Positions 7,763 to 16,996 of a stretch of 64,000 nt of DNA are shown one piece after another. Within the stretch, counting starts at the first letter, position 1. Every line of letters begins with the position of its first letter. The notes under the pieces were generated by a model. The model searched no databases. It was not told the DNA's origin and was given only the letters and a program-made list of their open reading frames with translations. A program made the translations under genes and the position numbers. Origin of the DNA: Nodosilinea sp. P-1105 (GTDB lineage Bacteria; Cyanobacteriota; Cyanobacteriia; Phormidesmidales; Phormidesmidaceae); assembly GCF_012911975.1 (NCBI RefSeq), contig NZ_SMDQ01000018.1, positions 1-64,000 of the forward strand, written 5' to 3'.

Positions 7763-8083
7763 ATGCTTGACCCACTTGCCCGGCTGATGGGGCGTCGCCC
7801 CTTACCCGTCAAAGCCAACGTCGAAATTTATACCTGGCAAACCTGCCCCTACTGCATTCGCGCCAAGTTGCTGTTGTGGTGGAAGGGAGTTGGCTTTACA
7901 GAATACAAAATTGACGGCGACGGCGGTGCTCGCCTGCGCATGGCCCAACGGGCTGAAGGTCGAAAAACTGTACCTCAGGTTTTTATTAACGATCGCCCCA
8001 TTGGCGGCTGTGATGACCTCTATGCCCTCGATCGCCAGGGGCAGCTCGATGCGCTGTTGCTGACCCCGGCTGAGGCCGCTTAG
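7763..8083 (+). CDS. grxC: Glutaredoxin 3
   Basis: A 106-aa dithiol glutaredoxin that reduces disulfides and glutathionylated proteins using glutathione. The active-site CPYC is at residues 28-31 (TWQTCPYCIRAK). The cis-proline loop TVPQVFI and the GGCDDLYAL glutathione-binding turn follow in the usual order. The ATG at 7763 is preferred over a TTG at 7742, although no strong ribosome site is seen. About 20 extra N-terminal residues (MLDPLARLMGRRPLP) precede the domain, as in several cyanobacterial homologues. It has its own transcription unit. Confidence 0.9.
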   Translation: MLDPLARLMGRRPLPVKANVEIYTWQTCPYCIRAKLLLWWKGVGFTEYKIDGDGGARLRMAQRAEGRKTVPQVFINDRPIGGCDDLYALDRQGQLDALLLTPAEAA

Positions 8084-8793
8084 GTCCACCAGGCCATGAC
8101 TCGCCCTCTTAACCCACGCCACAACCGTTGTAGGCGCAGAACTAGGCCACGCCAACCGGTTCGCTGGGGCGATCGCGGTGTTGCAGGCGACTTGACGTTA
8201 CAGCTTTGCAGCTGACCTAGCATCGCCTCTAGATGACTGTCTCGAGTCGCCAGCTGAGCGGGTAGACAGTGGGATTGGTTTTCGCAGGAACTGCACAACA
8301 TAGGCATGATGGCTAACCGGCTTTACCTCCGGTAGATTGAACAAGGCCGTCCCTCGGTCGAGGCCCAAAGCGTGTTCCATCTAAACAACGTCTTAAACAA
8401 CGTCCTCCTCCCAGACCTTAGACTCAGCCCACCATACTGACCTTGTCAAAACTCTAGATCAGGGTTTAGCTGGAACCCGCTACCTCTAGTTTGCGGTGAA
8501 AAATAAAAAAAATGGTTTATGGCGAACTAAAGACTTGTTTAAGAAGCACAGCTATGTGAGTACCCTGGGCTGAATACAGCCCCATGTGAGGATTCACGAC
8601 AAATAATGACGTTCTTGTAATGCCCTCGGCAGCGGGTTGGCCATTCCCCAGACAATGGCGACAGGGGTTGCCCCCAAAAGGCGAACTATGGCGGCTTGCT
8701 AGTGGGGTCTTTCCCCTTGGGCACCCTGGCTAGGCCAATGCTGCAATCCCACGCTGAAATCATTGTTTAGGCTGGACCTCCAGCTGTTTTGTT
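8084..8793. other. Intergenic region upstream of gdhA
   Basis: About 710 bases without a supported gene; open frames on the minus strand (8080-8380) lack any recognisable product. It presumably holds the gdhA promoter, with A-rich sequence near 8500-8520. I searched for an NtcA box (GTA-N8-TAC) and found no good one. Confidence 0.5.
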
Positions 8794-10086
8794 ATGGCTC
8801 CATCGATTTTGTCCGATGCTAACCGTCGTCTAGAAAAGGCCCTGAAGTACGTCACTATTTCCGAAGACGCTTCGGAACGGTTGCGCTATCCCAAAGCCAG
8901 TCTGACGGTATCGATTCCGGTGCGGATGGACAATGGCATTCTGCGGGTGTTTCAGGGGTACCGGGTGCGCTACGACGATACCCGTGGCCCTACCAAGGGC
9001 GGGATTCGCTTCCATCCCAGTGTCACCCTCGACGAAGTACAGTCCCTGGCCTTTTGGATGACGTTTAAGTGCGCCGCGTTGAATTTACCCCTGGGGGGGG
9101 CGAAGGGGGGGGTGACCGTGAACCCCAAAGAACTGTCGATGTTTGAGCTAGAACGGCTGAGCCGGGGCTATATCGACGCGATCGCCAACTTCATTGGCCC
9201 CGACGTAGACGTGCCCGCTCCCGATGTCTACACCAACCCGATGATCATGGGCTGGATGATGGATCAGTACAGCATCATTCGCCGTAAGCTAAGTCCGGCG
9301 GTGATTACCGGCAAACCTCTGAGCATGGGGGGCAGCCAGGGCCGCGACACCGCCACGGGCACGGGGGCCTTTTATGTGCTGCAAGCGCTGATGGCCCGAT
9401 TTGGCAAAGCACCCGAGCTGACGACGGTGGCGGTGCAGGGGTTTGGCAATGCCGGCAGCGTCGTGGCCCGCCACCTGTTTGACGCTGGCTACAAGGTCGT
9501 AGCGGTCAGCGATTCCCAGGGGGGAGTGTACGCCCCCCAAGGGCTAGATATTCCGAGCATTCAGCAATTTAAGACATCAACCCGCAGCCTGAAGGCAGTG
9601 TACTGCGAAGGGACAGTGTGCAACATTGTGCAAGATCACAGCATCTTAACTAACGAGGAACTGCTGGCTCTAAATGTGGATATTCTGATTCCGGCAGCGC
9701 TGGAAAACCAGATCACCGCTGAAAACGCTGACGCTATTCAGGCTAAGTACATTTTTGAAGTAGCCAACGGCCCGATCACCTCCGAAGCCGACGATATTTT
9801 GGCGACGAAAGGCATTTATGTGTTTCCCGATATTCTGGTGAATGCGGGAGGGGTGACGGTCAGCTATTTTGAGTGGGTACAAAATCGCAGTGGTCTCTAT
9901 TGGTCTTTGGAAGACGTCAATCACCGGCTGAAATCGATGATTGTCACCGAGGCAGAAAGCATCTGGGATATTGCCCAAGACCTGTCTATTTCTCCCCGCA
10001 CCGCCGCCTATGTGCATGCCCTGGAACGCCTGGGGGATGCCCTGAACGCCAAAGGCACCCGCGATTATTACGTCAGTGGGATTTAG
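8794..10086 (+). CDS. gdhA: Glutamate dehydrogenase (Glu/Leu/Phe/Val dehydrogenase family)
   Basis: A 430-aa cytosolic enzyme interconverting glutamate and 2-oxoglutarate plus ammonia with NAD(P). The substrate domain shows GYRVRYDDTRGPTKGGIRFH and the catalytic-lysine motif LPLGGAKGGVTVNP. The cofactor domain shows VAVQGFGNAGSVVARHL. Other family blocks are ILIPAALENQIT and NAGGVTVSYFEWVQN. The length fits the hexameric small type. ATG start at 8794. Its TAG stop overlaps the TAA stop of the convergent NACHT gene, so the 3' end lies at the border of an AT-rich island with no room for a separate terminator. Confidence 0.95.
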   Translation: MAPSILSDANRRLEKALKYVTISEDASERLRYPKASLTVSIPVRMDNGILRVFQGYRVRYDDTRGPTKGGIRFHPSVTLDEVQSLAFWMTFKCAALNLPLGGAKGGVTVNPKELSMFELERLSRGYIDAIANFIGPDVDVPAPDVYTNPMIMGWMMDQYSIIRRKLSPAVITGKPLSMGGSQGRDTATGTGAFYVLQALMARFGKAPELTTVAVQGFGNAGSVVARHLFDAGYKVVAVSDSQGGVYAPQGLDIPSIQQFKTSTRSLKAVYCEGTVCNIVQDHSILTNEELLALNVDILIPAALENQITAENADAIQAKYIFEVANGPITSEADDILATKGIYVFPDILVNAGGVTVSYFEWVQNRSGLYWSLEDVNHRLKSMIVTEAESIWDIAQDLSISPRTAAYVHALERLGDALNAKGTRDYYVSGI

Positions 10087-12476
10087 CCTTGATCCCCAGA
10101 ATCAGAGAAGTTCATCATGCCGTCCGAACTTAAATTGGTGATTCTAAGCAAAGAGTCTGCCAGTTCAGCAAAATTTTCGCCTGGTAAATTAGATCTATTT
10201 ATACAGGTTGAAAGAAGTCTGCTAACCCGATAATAGGTACGTAAGCGCTCAACCTGCTCTGAATTTAGTCCATGAAGAAAAGGCAAGCCAAGCGTCTTCA
10301 AAAAATTGGCTAAACTACTTTGCCAACGATACCTTCTTGCCTCCCACCAGTCCTCCATAGTATCAAACCTAGCTTTTTGCTCACCAATAAGATGAAGCCA
10401 TCCCTCAACTACATCTTGCCGCTGGGAATCATTTCTAAAGAACTTCTGCAACCGTTGAATGCTTAATTCAAAGCTTGCTGCTTTATCTGCTTCACCACAA
10501 TAGTGATATGCTCTGTAAAGTAACTTATGCCCTTGCAATATATTGTTGTCTACCATGCTTGTGGCTAAGTGAAAATCGGGCAAGTCAATTTTTTTCTGAT
10601 ATGCGTTAAAGTTTATATTTCCTCCTGAATCTTCAAGAGCCATGGCAAAATACCACGCTCGAATCAAGGTCTGAATATGAGGCTTACCACTACTCGTAGT
10701 AGCGTAAGACACAAATGTAGCAGCCCGGTCAACCTTTTTCAGAAAACCAACTATCTTTATGTCACCATTAACATAGCTATCGATTTTCATTTTGAAACCC
10801 AAGAAAAACTCCCAGGCACACTCTCTCGGCACCAATTCAGAAACGAGCTCAATCACGAAGTTCCATCGTCGATCAGCTAAATAGTGATAAACATTTTTAT
10901 AGGTGTTTGTGCTGATAAGATGCTCGGCTGTGAAGTACTCTTGATAGGTCAAATGGGAAAAGGAACAGTAAATTTCTCCCCATCTTACTAGTAAGCCGTT
11001 GAACTGTTCTATATTTTTTATAATGCTTCTGCCATCAATTATTGCAGGATTGACGTGATAAGTCTCTTGGCAATACCTGGTTATGATTCTTTCAACGTCT
11101 CGTATAGCAAATAAAATCTGCTCATTGAGATTCACAAAAAAGTAGTTCGCTATCTGACCCAATATGTTTTTGATGTCTTTCTCTTTAAAATTAGGCACAT
11201 TTTCAATAGCTAGGCTACTTGACTGCCCCTGCCTGGCCAACACAGAAATACCGCTAGAGAATACACCTGCTCTTTGGGTGGGAAAGTCTCCATTGCTGTC
11301 GTAGGTTACGCACAGCAGATTAAGCAAAACGGGGCGACGCGATATTTCGCGAATACTGGCATACCTGGGGGATCTCAGTTTCTCTAGCATCGAGTCTGCT
11401 ACTTCTTCGTTGCTGCCATGGAAGACAAACCAACGACGTACGAATTGTGGAATCTGCTTATTGGAGTAAAAAGGAGAGATAATTACTTTCTGGACACCTT
11501 GAAAGGAAAATAAAGAGGCTAATCGTGAAGTAAATAAAAATTTGCAATTTTCATAATTGTCGAGCATTTCTTGCAACATAAATTGAATACTTGCTCGCTT
11601 GCCTTCCAATGCCTCGTCTAGTCCATCAAATAAAAACAGAACTCGACCTTCCCGCAATATAGACTCAAAATCTGCAGGCTTAATTCCCCAAGAGTCAAAC
11701 ATCTGTTCAACAAATGTCATGATTGTTGCGACACTGCTAGAAGCAGAATATCGCCTAATTTCAACAAACACTGGAATGTATTGGCTTAGAACAACACCGT
11801 CACGACACTTTAATGCTACAGACTGAAGATAACTACTTTTTCCAGAACCAGGATCTCCATAGACAAATAGCCGTCTATATTGGGTGAGAATTTTAGAACC
11901 ACTTGTTCTTCGTCCTCGCAAGAGTTTGATACCAACTCGGTCAAATTCATCCTCTACACTTTCTTCAGAGTTAAGCAGCACTTCTCGATTTAGGGCAGGG
12001 TACTCTGAAGGTACCTGAGAAACTTCTAGCATATCGAGCTCAACAAAGTTTTCTCGAACCCATAAACTTTTGTCAAGCATTTGTGACTGCTCTGGAGCCT
12101 CAAACGAAAATCGAGCTTGCCTTCTAGCCTCATGGACGAGAAAATCAATATCTACTTTCGAAGGGATTCTTTGGTCTACTGTGCTTGAATAAGATCCAAC
12201 TTCATAGGATTCACAAGCATCCAACCAGTCTTCAGACTCAACCAAGTATTCATAGTGCTCGCAAATGACTCTAACATTATCAAACTTTCCCCTGTTACCT
12301 GATAAAATTCGAGCGATGGTAGCTTTGCTGACTGAAACTCCTGAAGCATGAAAGATAGCAAGCCTTAAATCTGAGATATGACTATCTCCAAAGCATTTTT
12401 TTGACTCATCCAAAAACTTTTTGTAATACTCTGGCTTTAGTCTTAGATACTTAGGATTTTCGTTAGATGATGACAT
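10083..12476 (-). CDS. NACHT-domain STAND NTPase, probable defence protein
   Basis: A 797-aa protein. Residues 1-95 include an HTH-like segment (SDLRLAIFHASGVSVSKATIARILSG, about 35-60). The NACHT NTPase follows: Walker A GDPGSGKSS (207-215), Walker B RVLFLFDGLDEAL (about 278-290), then LFTSRLASLF (sensor-like). A winged-helix region (REISRRPVLLNLLCVTYD), YQEYFTAEHLI and a long helical C-terminus (about 480-797) complete it. This order is that of bacterial NLR-like NACHT proteins, many of which are anti-phage; the C-terminal part would be the sensor. The coding DNA is much more AT-rich than its neighbours, suggesting recent acquisition. No partner effector gene is adjacent, so any effector must lie within the protein, or its role is regulatory. 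Confidence 0.88.
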   Translation of the reverse strand: MSSSNENPKYLRLKPEYYKKFLDESKKCFGDSHISDLRLAIFHASGVSVSKATIARILSGNRGKFDNVRVICEHYEYLVESEDWLDACESYEVGSYSSTVDQRIPSKVDIDFLVHEARRQARFSFEAPEQSQMLDKSLWVRENFVELDMLEVSQVPSEYPALNREVLLNSEESVEDEFDRVGIKLLRGRRTSGSKILTQYRRLFVYGDPGSGKSSYLQSVALKCRDGVVLSQYIPVFVEIRRYSASSSVATIMTFVEQMFDSWGIKPADFESILREGRVLFLFDGLDEALEGKRASIQFMLQEMLDNYENCKFLFTSRLASLFSFQGVQKVIISPFYSNKQIPQFVRRWFVFHGSNEEVADSMLEKLRSPRYASIREISRRPVLLNLLCVTYDSNGDFPTQRAGVFSSGISVLARQGQSSSLAIENVPNFKEKDIKNILGQIANYFFVNLNEQILFAIRDVERIITRYCQETYHVNPAIIDGRSIIKNIEQFNGLLVRWGEIYCSFSHLTYQEYFTAEHLISTNTYKNVYHYLADRRWNFVIELVSELVPRECAWEFFLGFKMKIDSYVNGDIKIVGFLKKVDRAATFVSYATTSSGKPHIQTLIRAWYFAMALEDSGGNINFNAYQKKIDLPDFHLATSMVDNNILQGHKLLYRAYHYCGEADKAASFELSIQRLQKFFRNDSQRQDVVEGWLHLIGEQKARFDTMEDWWEARRYRWQSSLANFLKTLGLPFLHGLNSEQVERLRTYYRVSRLLSTCINRSNLPGENFAELADSLLRITNLSSDGMMNFSDSGDQG

Positions 12477-12646
12477 GGACCCTGATTGACTCGCGTTTTA
12501 AATGCCAGAACTTACTTGATTCTTGATTCGGCAATTACTTGCTTAATAGCCACTGGTAGAACCCAAATTCAGAATTGTTGAAAAAACTGAACTCATTTCC
12601 TAGCACTGGTTGCCAGCACTTATTGAGAAGATGCTCTGATTTCAAG

Positions 12647-12736
12647 CTAGTACTCTGAGGCGGAAATGGCACTGCTATTTCTGGGCGGCAAAACCCCTTT
12701 CACATAAGGGATTCCCCTTCTGCCTTGCTGTACTAG
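12647..12736 (+). mobile_element. MITE-like element, family A copy 1
   Basis: Ends CTAGTAC (12647-12653) and GTACTAG (12730-12736). The interior starts TCTGAGGCGGAAATGG and ends CCTTCTGCCTTGCT. A near-identical copy is at 14039-14149, and an inverted relative with the same ends at 55548-55649. Confidence 0.85.
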
Positions 12737-12933
12737 TGCTTGACTGAGAACCCAGATGATTCACCTCCACAGGTCTGGCAATTCCGTGAGGCTTCAAATC
12801 CTTTCTTACCAGTGATAAAAAACCTGCATCTTGTAAAAAGATTTCAGCAGACTTGATTCTTTGCTGAAATCCTTTCACAGTAAGGTTTCCAGAGCATCAG
12901 AGGGCTATCAAGTAAACCTAGTATTGCTTCTGA

Positions 12934-13029
12934 TATAGCGGTTTTCACCCGATTGAGATAAGGTCTAAGTCCTGTAAGCTTTATGTAGCAAGGATTTCAA
13001 TGTACTTTATCCAATCAAGAACCGCTATA
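12934..13029. mobile_element. MITE-like element, family E copy 1
   Basis: TATAGCGGTTTTCACCCGAT at the left end and ATCAAGAACCGCTATA at the right end form imperfect terminal inverted repeats around about 60 bp. Similar ends recur at 38486-38635. Confidence 0.7.
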
Positions 13030-13585
13030 GAGCCTTACCTTAGCTTCAGGTGCGCCTCTATCCATCCTAAATCTTGAATTGATTGCTGAGCTAGGTGCTG
13101 TGACAAGGCCAGCTGGGAATACGACTCACATTGCTTTCGATGCATTTATCCACCCTGAGATTAATACCTTTTAGTATCTAATACTAAGCAGAGTGAAGGC
13201 AATTGCAATCTAAGAATCCTTATATCTTTATACCGTGCATGAAAATTGGTGCCTGGACTTCAGACTTATCATTTTTTCTTTCTGAGGTTTTACCTGAGTA
13301 CCTATCTTAACCTTCTCTGACCAGGGAAGACGTAGAAAACCCCGTGATATCAAGGGTTTCACGCCCCTCTATATACTTCAGCATGTTTAGAGCAATTACA
13401 TGGGTGAGTAGGGGACAGTACTCCAAAAATGTGTTTTCTAATACATTCAAACAATATGCTTGACTGAATGCAACGGTTTGTTAAGAAAATCGCTGCAGCT
13501 CAATCATGAGTGCGCTCATGAGTTTGTGTTGCCTCTAGATGTAATGACATCGCAAGGCTAATTACATTTCAGAGGGAGTAAACTC

Positions 13586-13798
13586 ATGGTTGTTACCCAA
13601 TACCACGCCCATCACCCAGAAGGCATAGTATGTCCTCGTTGTGGCAAAAGTACAATTGTGTTGCACGGAGACAGTACTTATGTGTGTCTAGATCATCAGT
13701 GTGGCTTTCGTCACGATGTTTCAGACAATAAGAGTGGCCCTCTAGGGAGCTTTCTTGCGACAGTCTGTGGACTGCTCGTCTTGCTTGTCTTCATCTAG
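13586..13798 (+). CDS. Small zinc-ribbon membrane protein
   Basis: A 70-aa protein. Residues 17-39 carry CPRCGKS, then CLDHQCGF: four Cys in a C-x2-C and C-x4-C arrangement of a zinc ribbon. Residues about 52-70 (GSFLATVCGLLVLLVFI) are a single C-terminal membrane helix. GAGGGAG lies about 8 nt before the ATG and a clear terminator follows, so this is a real unit. Function unknown; a tail-anchored zinc-ribbon peptide could be a membrane adaptor. It is located in the AT-rich island. Confidence 0.75.
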   Translation: MVVTQYHAHHPEGIVCPRCGKSTIVLHGDSTYVCLDHQCGFRHDVSDNKSGPLGSFLATVCGLLVLLVFI

Positions 13799-13824
13799 GG
13801 ATCAGTGTCTTGCTCAAAAGAGAG

Positions 13825-13849
13825 CTCGGTCAAGCTTGGCCGAGTTTTT
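13825..13849 (+). terminator. Rho-independent terminator
   Basis: CTCGGTCAAG pairs with CTTGGCCGAG (one G-U pair), directly followed by TTTTT, 27 nt after the stop of the zinc-ribbon gene. Confidence 0.85.
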
Positions 13850-14252
13850 CGTTTAAGGGCTATTGCATTGCTTGTGGTTAAAGAATAAGTAGCGATCGCA
13901 AAGACGCCCGCTTTCCCTACTCTCCAGAGTTGCTGCAAGGCCACTGGAAGCTGCTCCATGATGCTTTGTTATTGTCATACCAAATCCTGCCTGGCTAACC
14001 CCGATACCCCAGCGGTGCATTGCGGCGAACCAAAGCGACTAGTACTTTGAGGCGGAAATGGCACTGCTATTTCTGGGCGGCAAAACCCCTTTCACATAAG
14101 GGATTCCCCTTCTGCCTTCTGCCTTCTTACTTCTGCCTTGCTGTACTAGGACTTTCCCGGATGACCTTGTAGCCGCAAATGCACCCTACGGCGGGCCTTT
14201 TGGGAATCGAGGTTGTGTGACTCGGACTTGGTATCACCCGGGATTCTGGCAT
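13850..14252. other. Intergenic region at the right edge of the island
   Basis: No gene is seen. Contains the second family A MITE-like copy (14039-14149). Base composition returns to the GC-rich norm toward 14250. Confidence 0.5.
14039..14149 (+). mobile_element. MITE-like element, family A copy 2
   Basis: Ends CTAGTAC (14039) and GTACTAG (to 14149). It matches copy 1 at 12647-12736 nearly base for base, except for an extra 21 bp of CTTCTGCC-type tandem sequence near its right end. Confidence 0.85.
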
Positions 14253-15302
14253 TTAAGTTGTCCCCTTTTCGAGTACGTCCCGGATATACAGTTCTTGCAC
14301 CAAAATCATCCCCACCACCGCTAGGGGAGTGGCTATTAACACACCGAGGGGACCAAACACCAATCCCATGGCTAGCACAGCGGTCAGGGTCAACACTGGC
14401 GGCAGCGAAGCCGTCTTAAGCTGCACAATTGGCGTCATGACATTCCCCTCTAGCTGCTGCACCACCAGATAAAACACGGCCACGTACAAGGCTCGCATCG
14501 GCCCCACTGTGAACCCCATTAAGATGGCAGGGACCGCCGACAGCAGCGGTCCCACCACCGGAATAAACTCCAGCAGCCCAGTAATCACCCCCAGGGCCAG
14601 GGCCAGAGGAATGCCCATCAAGTGCAACCCGACGCTGACTGTGATGGCAATCAGCACCATCGACAGCAGCCGACCCACGAGCCAAGACTTGAGGCCGCTA
14701 ATGATCTGGCTAATGATCTGATTAGCCCGCTGCCGTCCCTGGGGAGGTACCAGTTGCACCAGGCCGAAACGGTAGCGATGGGGGTCTACCGCTAAAAACA
14801 GAGCCGTAAACACAATAAATAAAACATTTGCCAACACTCCAAATCCCTCGGCAAAGGTTGCCACCAGGCCATCCGCAATTCGCTCTACCCCAGGTAGACC
14901 AGGAGTCGTCTGGTCAATTTCGTCCAGCAGTTCATCGGGCAATCGCTCCCCCAAGGCTTGGTTGGTCAACAAATCTTGCAGTTGGTCGCTGGCCGCCTGC
15001 ACCTGTTCTACCAGTTGTTCAATCTGAACAACCAAAGCTGGCACAAGCTGCACCGCACTCACCACCAGCACCGCCAAAGCAATAACCAAGACCACCCCTA
15101 AAGACCAGGGATGGGGAATAGGCGTAAAGCGCTGCACCTGGCTCGCCGCAAACCGTAGAACAATCGCCAGTAAAACCCCTAAAAACAGCATAAATAGGAT
15201 GTCGGCGATGGCCCACAGCAGCAGCCCCGTCACTCCTAACAGGGCCAATAGCCCGGCCGTTATCAGCACGGGTTGTAGATCGAAACCGCTGTATTTGGCC
15301 AT
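14253..15302 (-). CDS. AI-2E family transporter (PerM-like permease)
   Basis: About 349 aa, integral inner-membrane protein. There are two or three helices in residues 12-75 and a soluble amphipathic segment (LVVQIEQLVEQVQAASDQLQ, about 95-150). The family core of closely spaced helices follows (ADGLVATFAEGFGVLANVLF, GLLEFIPVVGPLLSAVPAIL, VFYLVVQQLEGNVMTPIVQ, GPLGVLIATPLAVVGMILVQ). The GxLEFIPxxGPxLSAxPA and QxLEGNxxxPxV motifs are diagnostic. Family roles include autoinducer-2 export and Na+/H+ exchange; substrate unknown here. The ATG at 15302 is used; a GTG three codons upstream is also possible. Confidence 0.9.
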   Translation of the reverse strand: MAKYSGFDLQPVLITAGLLALLGVTGLLLWAIADILFMLFLGVLLAIVLRFAASQVQRFTPIPHPWSLGVVLVIALAVLVVSAVQLVPALVVQIEQLVEQVQAASDQLQDLLTNQALGERLPDELLDEIDQTTPGLPGVERIADGLVATFAEGFGVLANVLFIVFTALFLAVDPHRYRFGLVQLVPPQGRQRANQIISQIISGLKSWLVGRLLSMVLIAITVSVGLHLMGIPLALALGVITGLLEFIPVVGPLLSAVPAILMGFTVGPMRALYVAVFYLVVQQLEGNVMTPIVQLKTASLPPVLTLTAVLAMGLVFGPLGVLIATPLAVVGMILVQELYIRDVLEKGTT

Positions 15303-15618
15303 CGCGCCCACCCCGATGTCATGAGTCTCTTCATCCTACAGGCAAGCTCTCTGCCAGGGTTAAAAGTCGATTGCATCTAACCATCAGCCGTGTCCAAGAC
15401 ACTGAGTTCAGCCAGATGAATCAGTCTCGCCAACAGTCTGAACAGTCTGAACAGTCTGAATAGAGGATTACATGGAACATTTTAAGGCTGGGTAGGACAG
15501 TCGCCCGCTTCTTGGCCTAAGCACAACAGAGGTGTCAGGTTTAGACCCAGGCTTTATGATGAGGGACAACACGTATCCTAGGCCAGAGCAGGGCTTTGCC
15601 CGTGGGACCCTCTTTTTT
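15303..15618. other. Divergent promoter region with 3 x 9 bp tandem repeat
   Basis: The region between the permease and sbcD has three exact copies of AACAGTCTG at 15432-15458. Nothing else is recognised. Its frame is open toward sbcD from 15532, but that extension lacks homology to the family. Confidence 0.6.
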
Positions 15619-16932
15619 ATGATTCACCTTCTGCACCTCTCCGATATTCATATGGGTAGCGGCTTTGCCCATGGCCGACTCAATCCCGAAACTGGCCTGA
15701 ATACCAGGCTAGAAGATTTTGTCGCCGCCCTCACCCATTGCATCGATCGCGCCCTAGCGGAATCGGTTGATTTGGTGCTATTTGGCGGCGATGCCTTTCC
15801 CGATGCCACACCACCGCCGTTGGTGCAACAGGCCCTGGCCCGGCAGTTCTGTCGCCTCTCGGCGGCGGGCATTCCCACGGTGCTGCTGGTAGGCAACCAC
15901 GACCAGCATGCCCAGGGTCTGGGGGGAGCCAGTCTATCGATCTACCGCACTCTGGGGGTGCCCGGTGTAGTGGTGGGCGATCGCCTAGAAACCCACCGGA
16001 TCGATACCCGCAGCGGCTTGGTGCAGGTGGTCACTTTGCCCTGGCTGACTCGCTCGGCCCTGCTCACCCGGCCCGAGACCGAGGGGCTGTCAATGGCCCA
16101 GGTGAATGAGCTGCTGTTGGATCGACTGCGGGTGGCTCTAGAGGGGGAAATTCGCCGTTTGGACGACCAACTACCCACCATCCTGCTGGCCCATGCCATG
16201 GTCGATACCGCTGCCTATGGGGCGGAGCGCTTTTTGGCAGCAGGGCGAGGCTTTACCATTCCGATGGCGATGCTGGCCCGCCCCTGCTTTGACTATGTGG
16301 CCCTAGGCCATGTGCACCGTCATCAGGTGCTCTGTGACCAGCCGCTGATGGTCTACCCCGGCAGTATCGAGCGGGTGGACTTTAGTGAAGAGCAAGAAGA
16401 CAAGGGTTACATGCTGGTGCAGGTGGGTCGGGGACAGGCCACAGGTCAGTTTTACCCATTGCCGGTGCGTCCGTTCAAAACCATTCAGGTGGATTTGACC
16501 ACTGCCACCGATCCCCAGGCTGATTTGTTGGCCGCGATCGCCGCCTCTGCTATTACCGACGCCGTGGTGCGCTGTTGCTACACCCTGCGGGCCGACCAGG
16601 TGAACCAACTGGACCAAGCCGCCCTAGAAGCTGCCTTAGCCGCCGCCCACACCTACACCCTACAGCCCGATATTCAAATTCAGGTCAGTCGCCGCCGCCT
16701 GCCAGAGTTGGGCACCGACAACAGCCTCGATCCCCTGGCGGCCCTAGAGGCTTACTTGGCCAATCGTCCCGATCTTGAGAATTTGTCTGCCCCGATGGTG
16801 GCCGCTGCGGCCGCCCTGGTGAATGAAGAGACGGCAATTGATCTGGCCGCCGATTTAGCTGATCTTGATCCCTTAGATCTCGATTTAGCCCTTGCCCTCG
16901 AGGACACAGAGCAACAACTGAGGCTGTTGTAA
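15619..16932 (+). CDS. sbcD: DNA repair exonuclease subunit SbcD-like metallophosphoesterase
   Basis: A 437-aa Mre11/SbcD-type nuclease acting with SbcC on DNA ends and hairpins. The metal ligands are all visible: D9 and H11 (LHLSDIHMG), D58 (LFGGDAF), N93-H94 (LLVGNHDQH), H191 (LLAHAMV), H231 and H233 (LGHVHRH). The start is the ATG at 15619 because the family begins M-x-LLHLSDIH; an upstream in-frame extension of 29 codons is unlikely. The C-terminal third is the capping region (YPLPVRPFKTIQVDL). The sbcC partner is 19 kb downstream on the same strand. The TPR-protein gene follows after 64 nt and may be co-transcribed. Confidence 0.92.
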   Translation: MIHLLHLSDIHMGSGFAHGRLNPETGLNTRLEDFVAALTHCIDRALAESVDLVLFGGDAFPDATPPPLVQQALARQFCRLSAAGIPTVLLVGNHDQHAQGLGGASLSIYRTLGVPGVVVGDRLETHRIDTRSGLVQVVTLPWLTRSALLTRPETEGLSMAQVNELLLDRLRVALEGEIRRLDDQLPTILLAHAMVDTAAYGAERFLAAGRGFTIPMAMLARPCFDYVALGHVHRHQVLCDQPLMVYPGSIERVDFSEEQEDKGYMLVQVGRGQATGQFYPLPVRPFKTIQVDLTTATDPQADLLAAIAASAITDAVVRCCYTLRADQVNQLDQAALEAALAAAHTYTLQPDIQIQVSRRRLPELGTDNSLDPLAALEAYLANRPDLENLSAPMVAAAAALVNEETAIDLAADLADLDPLDLDLALALEDTEQQLRLL

Positions 16933-16996
16933 GTTGGGGTGATTCCCCGATGCGTCCTGGGCAGACTGTTGATCACACGTTCATGCGTCGCGTCCT

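Larger units (their letters stand above)
12477..13585. other. Gene-poor AT-rich stretch of the island
   Basis: About 1.1 kb without a supported gene. It holds two MITE-like elements (12647-12736 and 12934-13029). Just before the 13586 gene lie the inverted repeats TCATGAG-TGCG-CTCATGA (13504-13521) and ATGTAAT/ATTACAT (about 13540-13568), a possible operator. It may be decayed mobile DNA. Confidence 0.6.

Noticed and set aside
8500-8793. NtcA binding site upstream of gdhA
   Set aside because: No GTA-N8-TAC match at a suitable distance; the nearest (GTA...TAC near 8560) has a 12-nt spacer.
12647-14149. Repeats at 12647 and 14039 as att sites of an integrated element
   Set aside because: Both copies have terminal inverted repeats and one has an internal insertion, and a third copy lies at 55548; MITE behaviour explains them better, and no integrase is seen.
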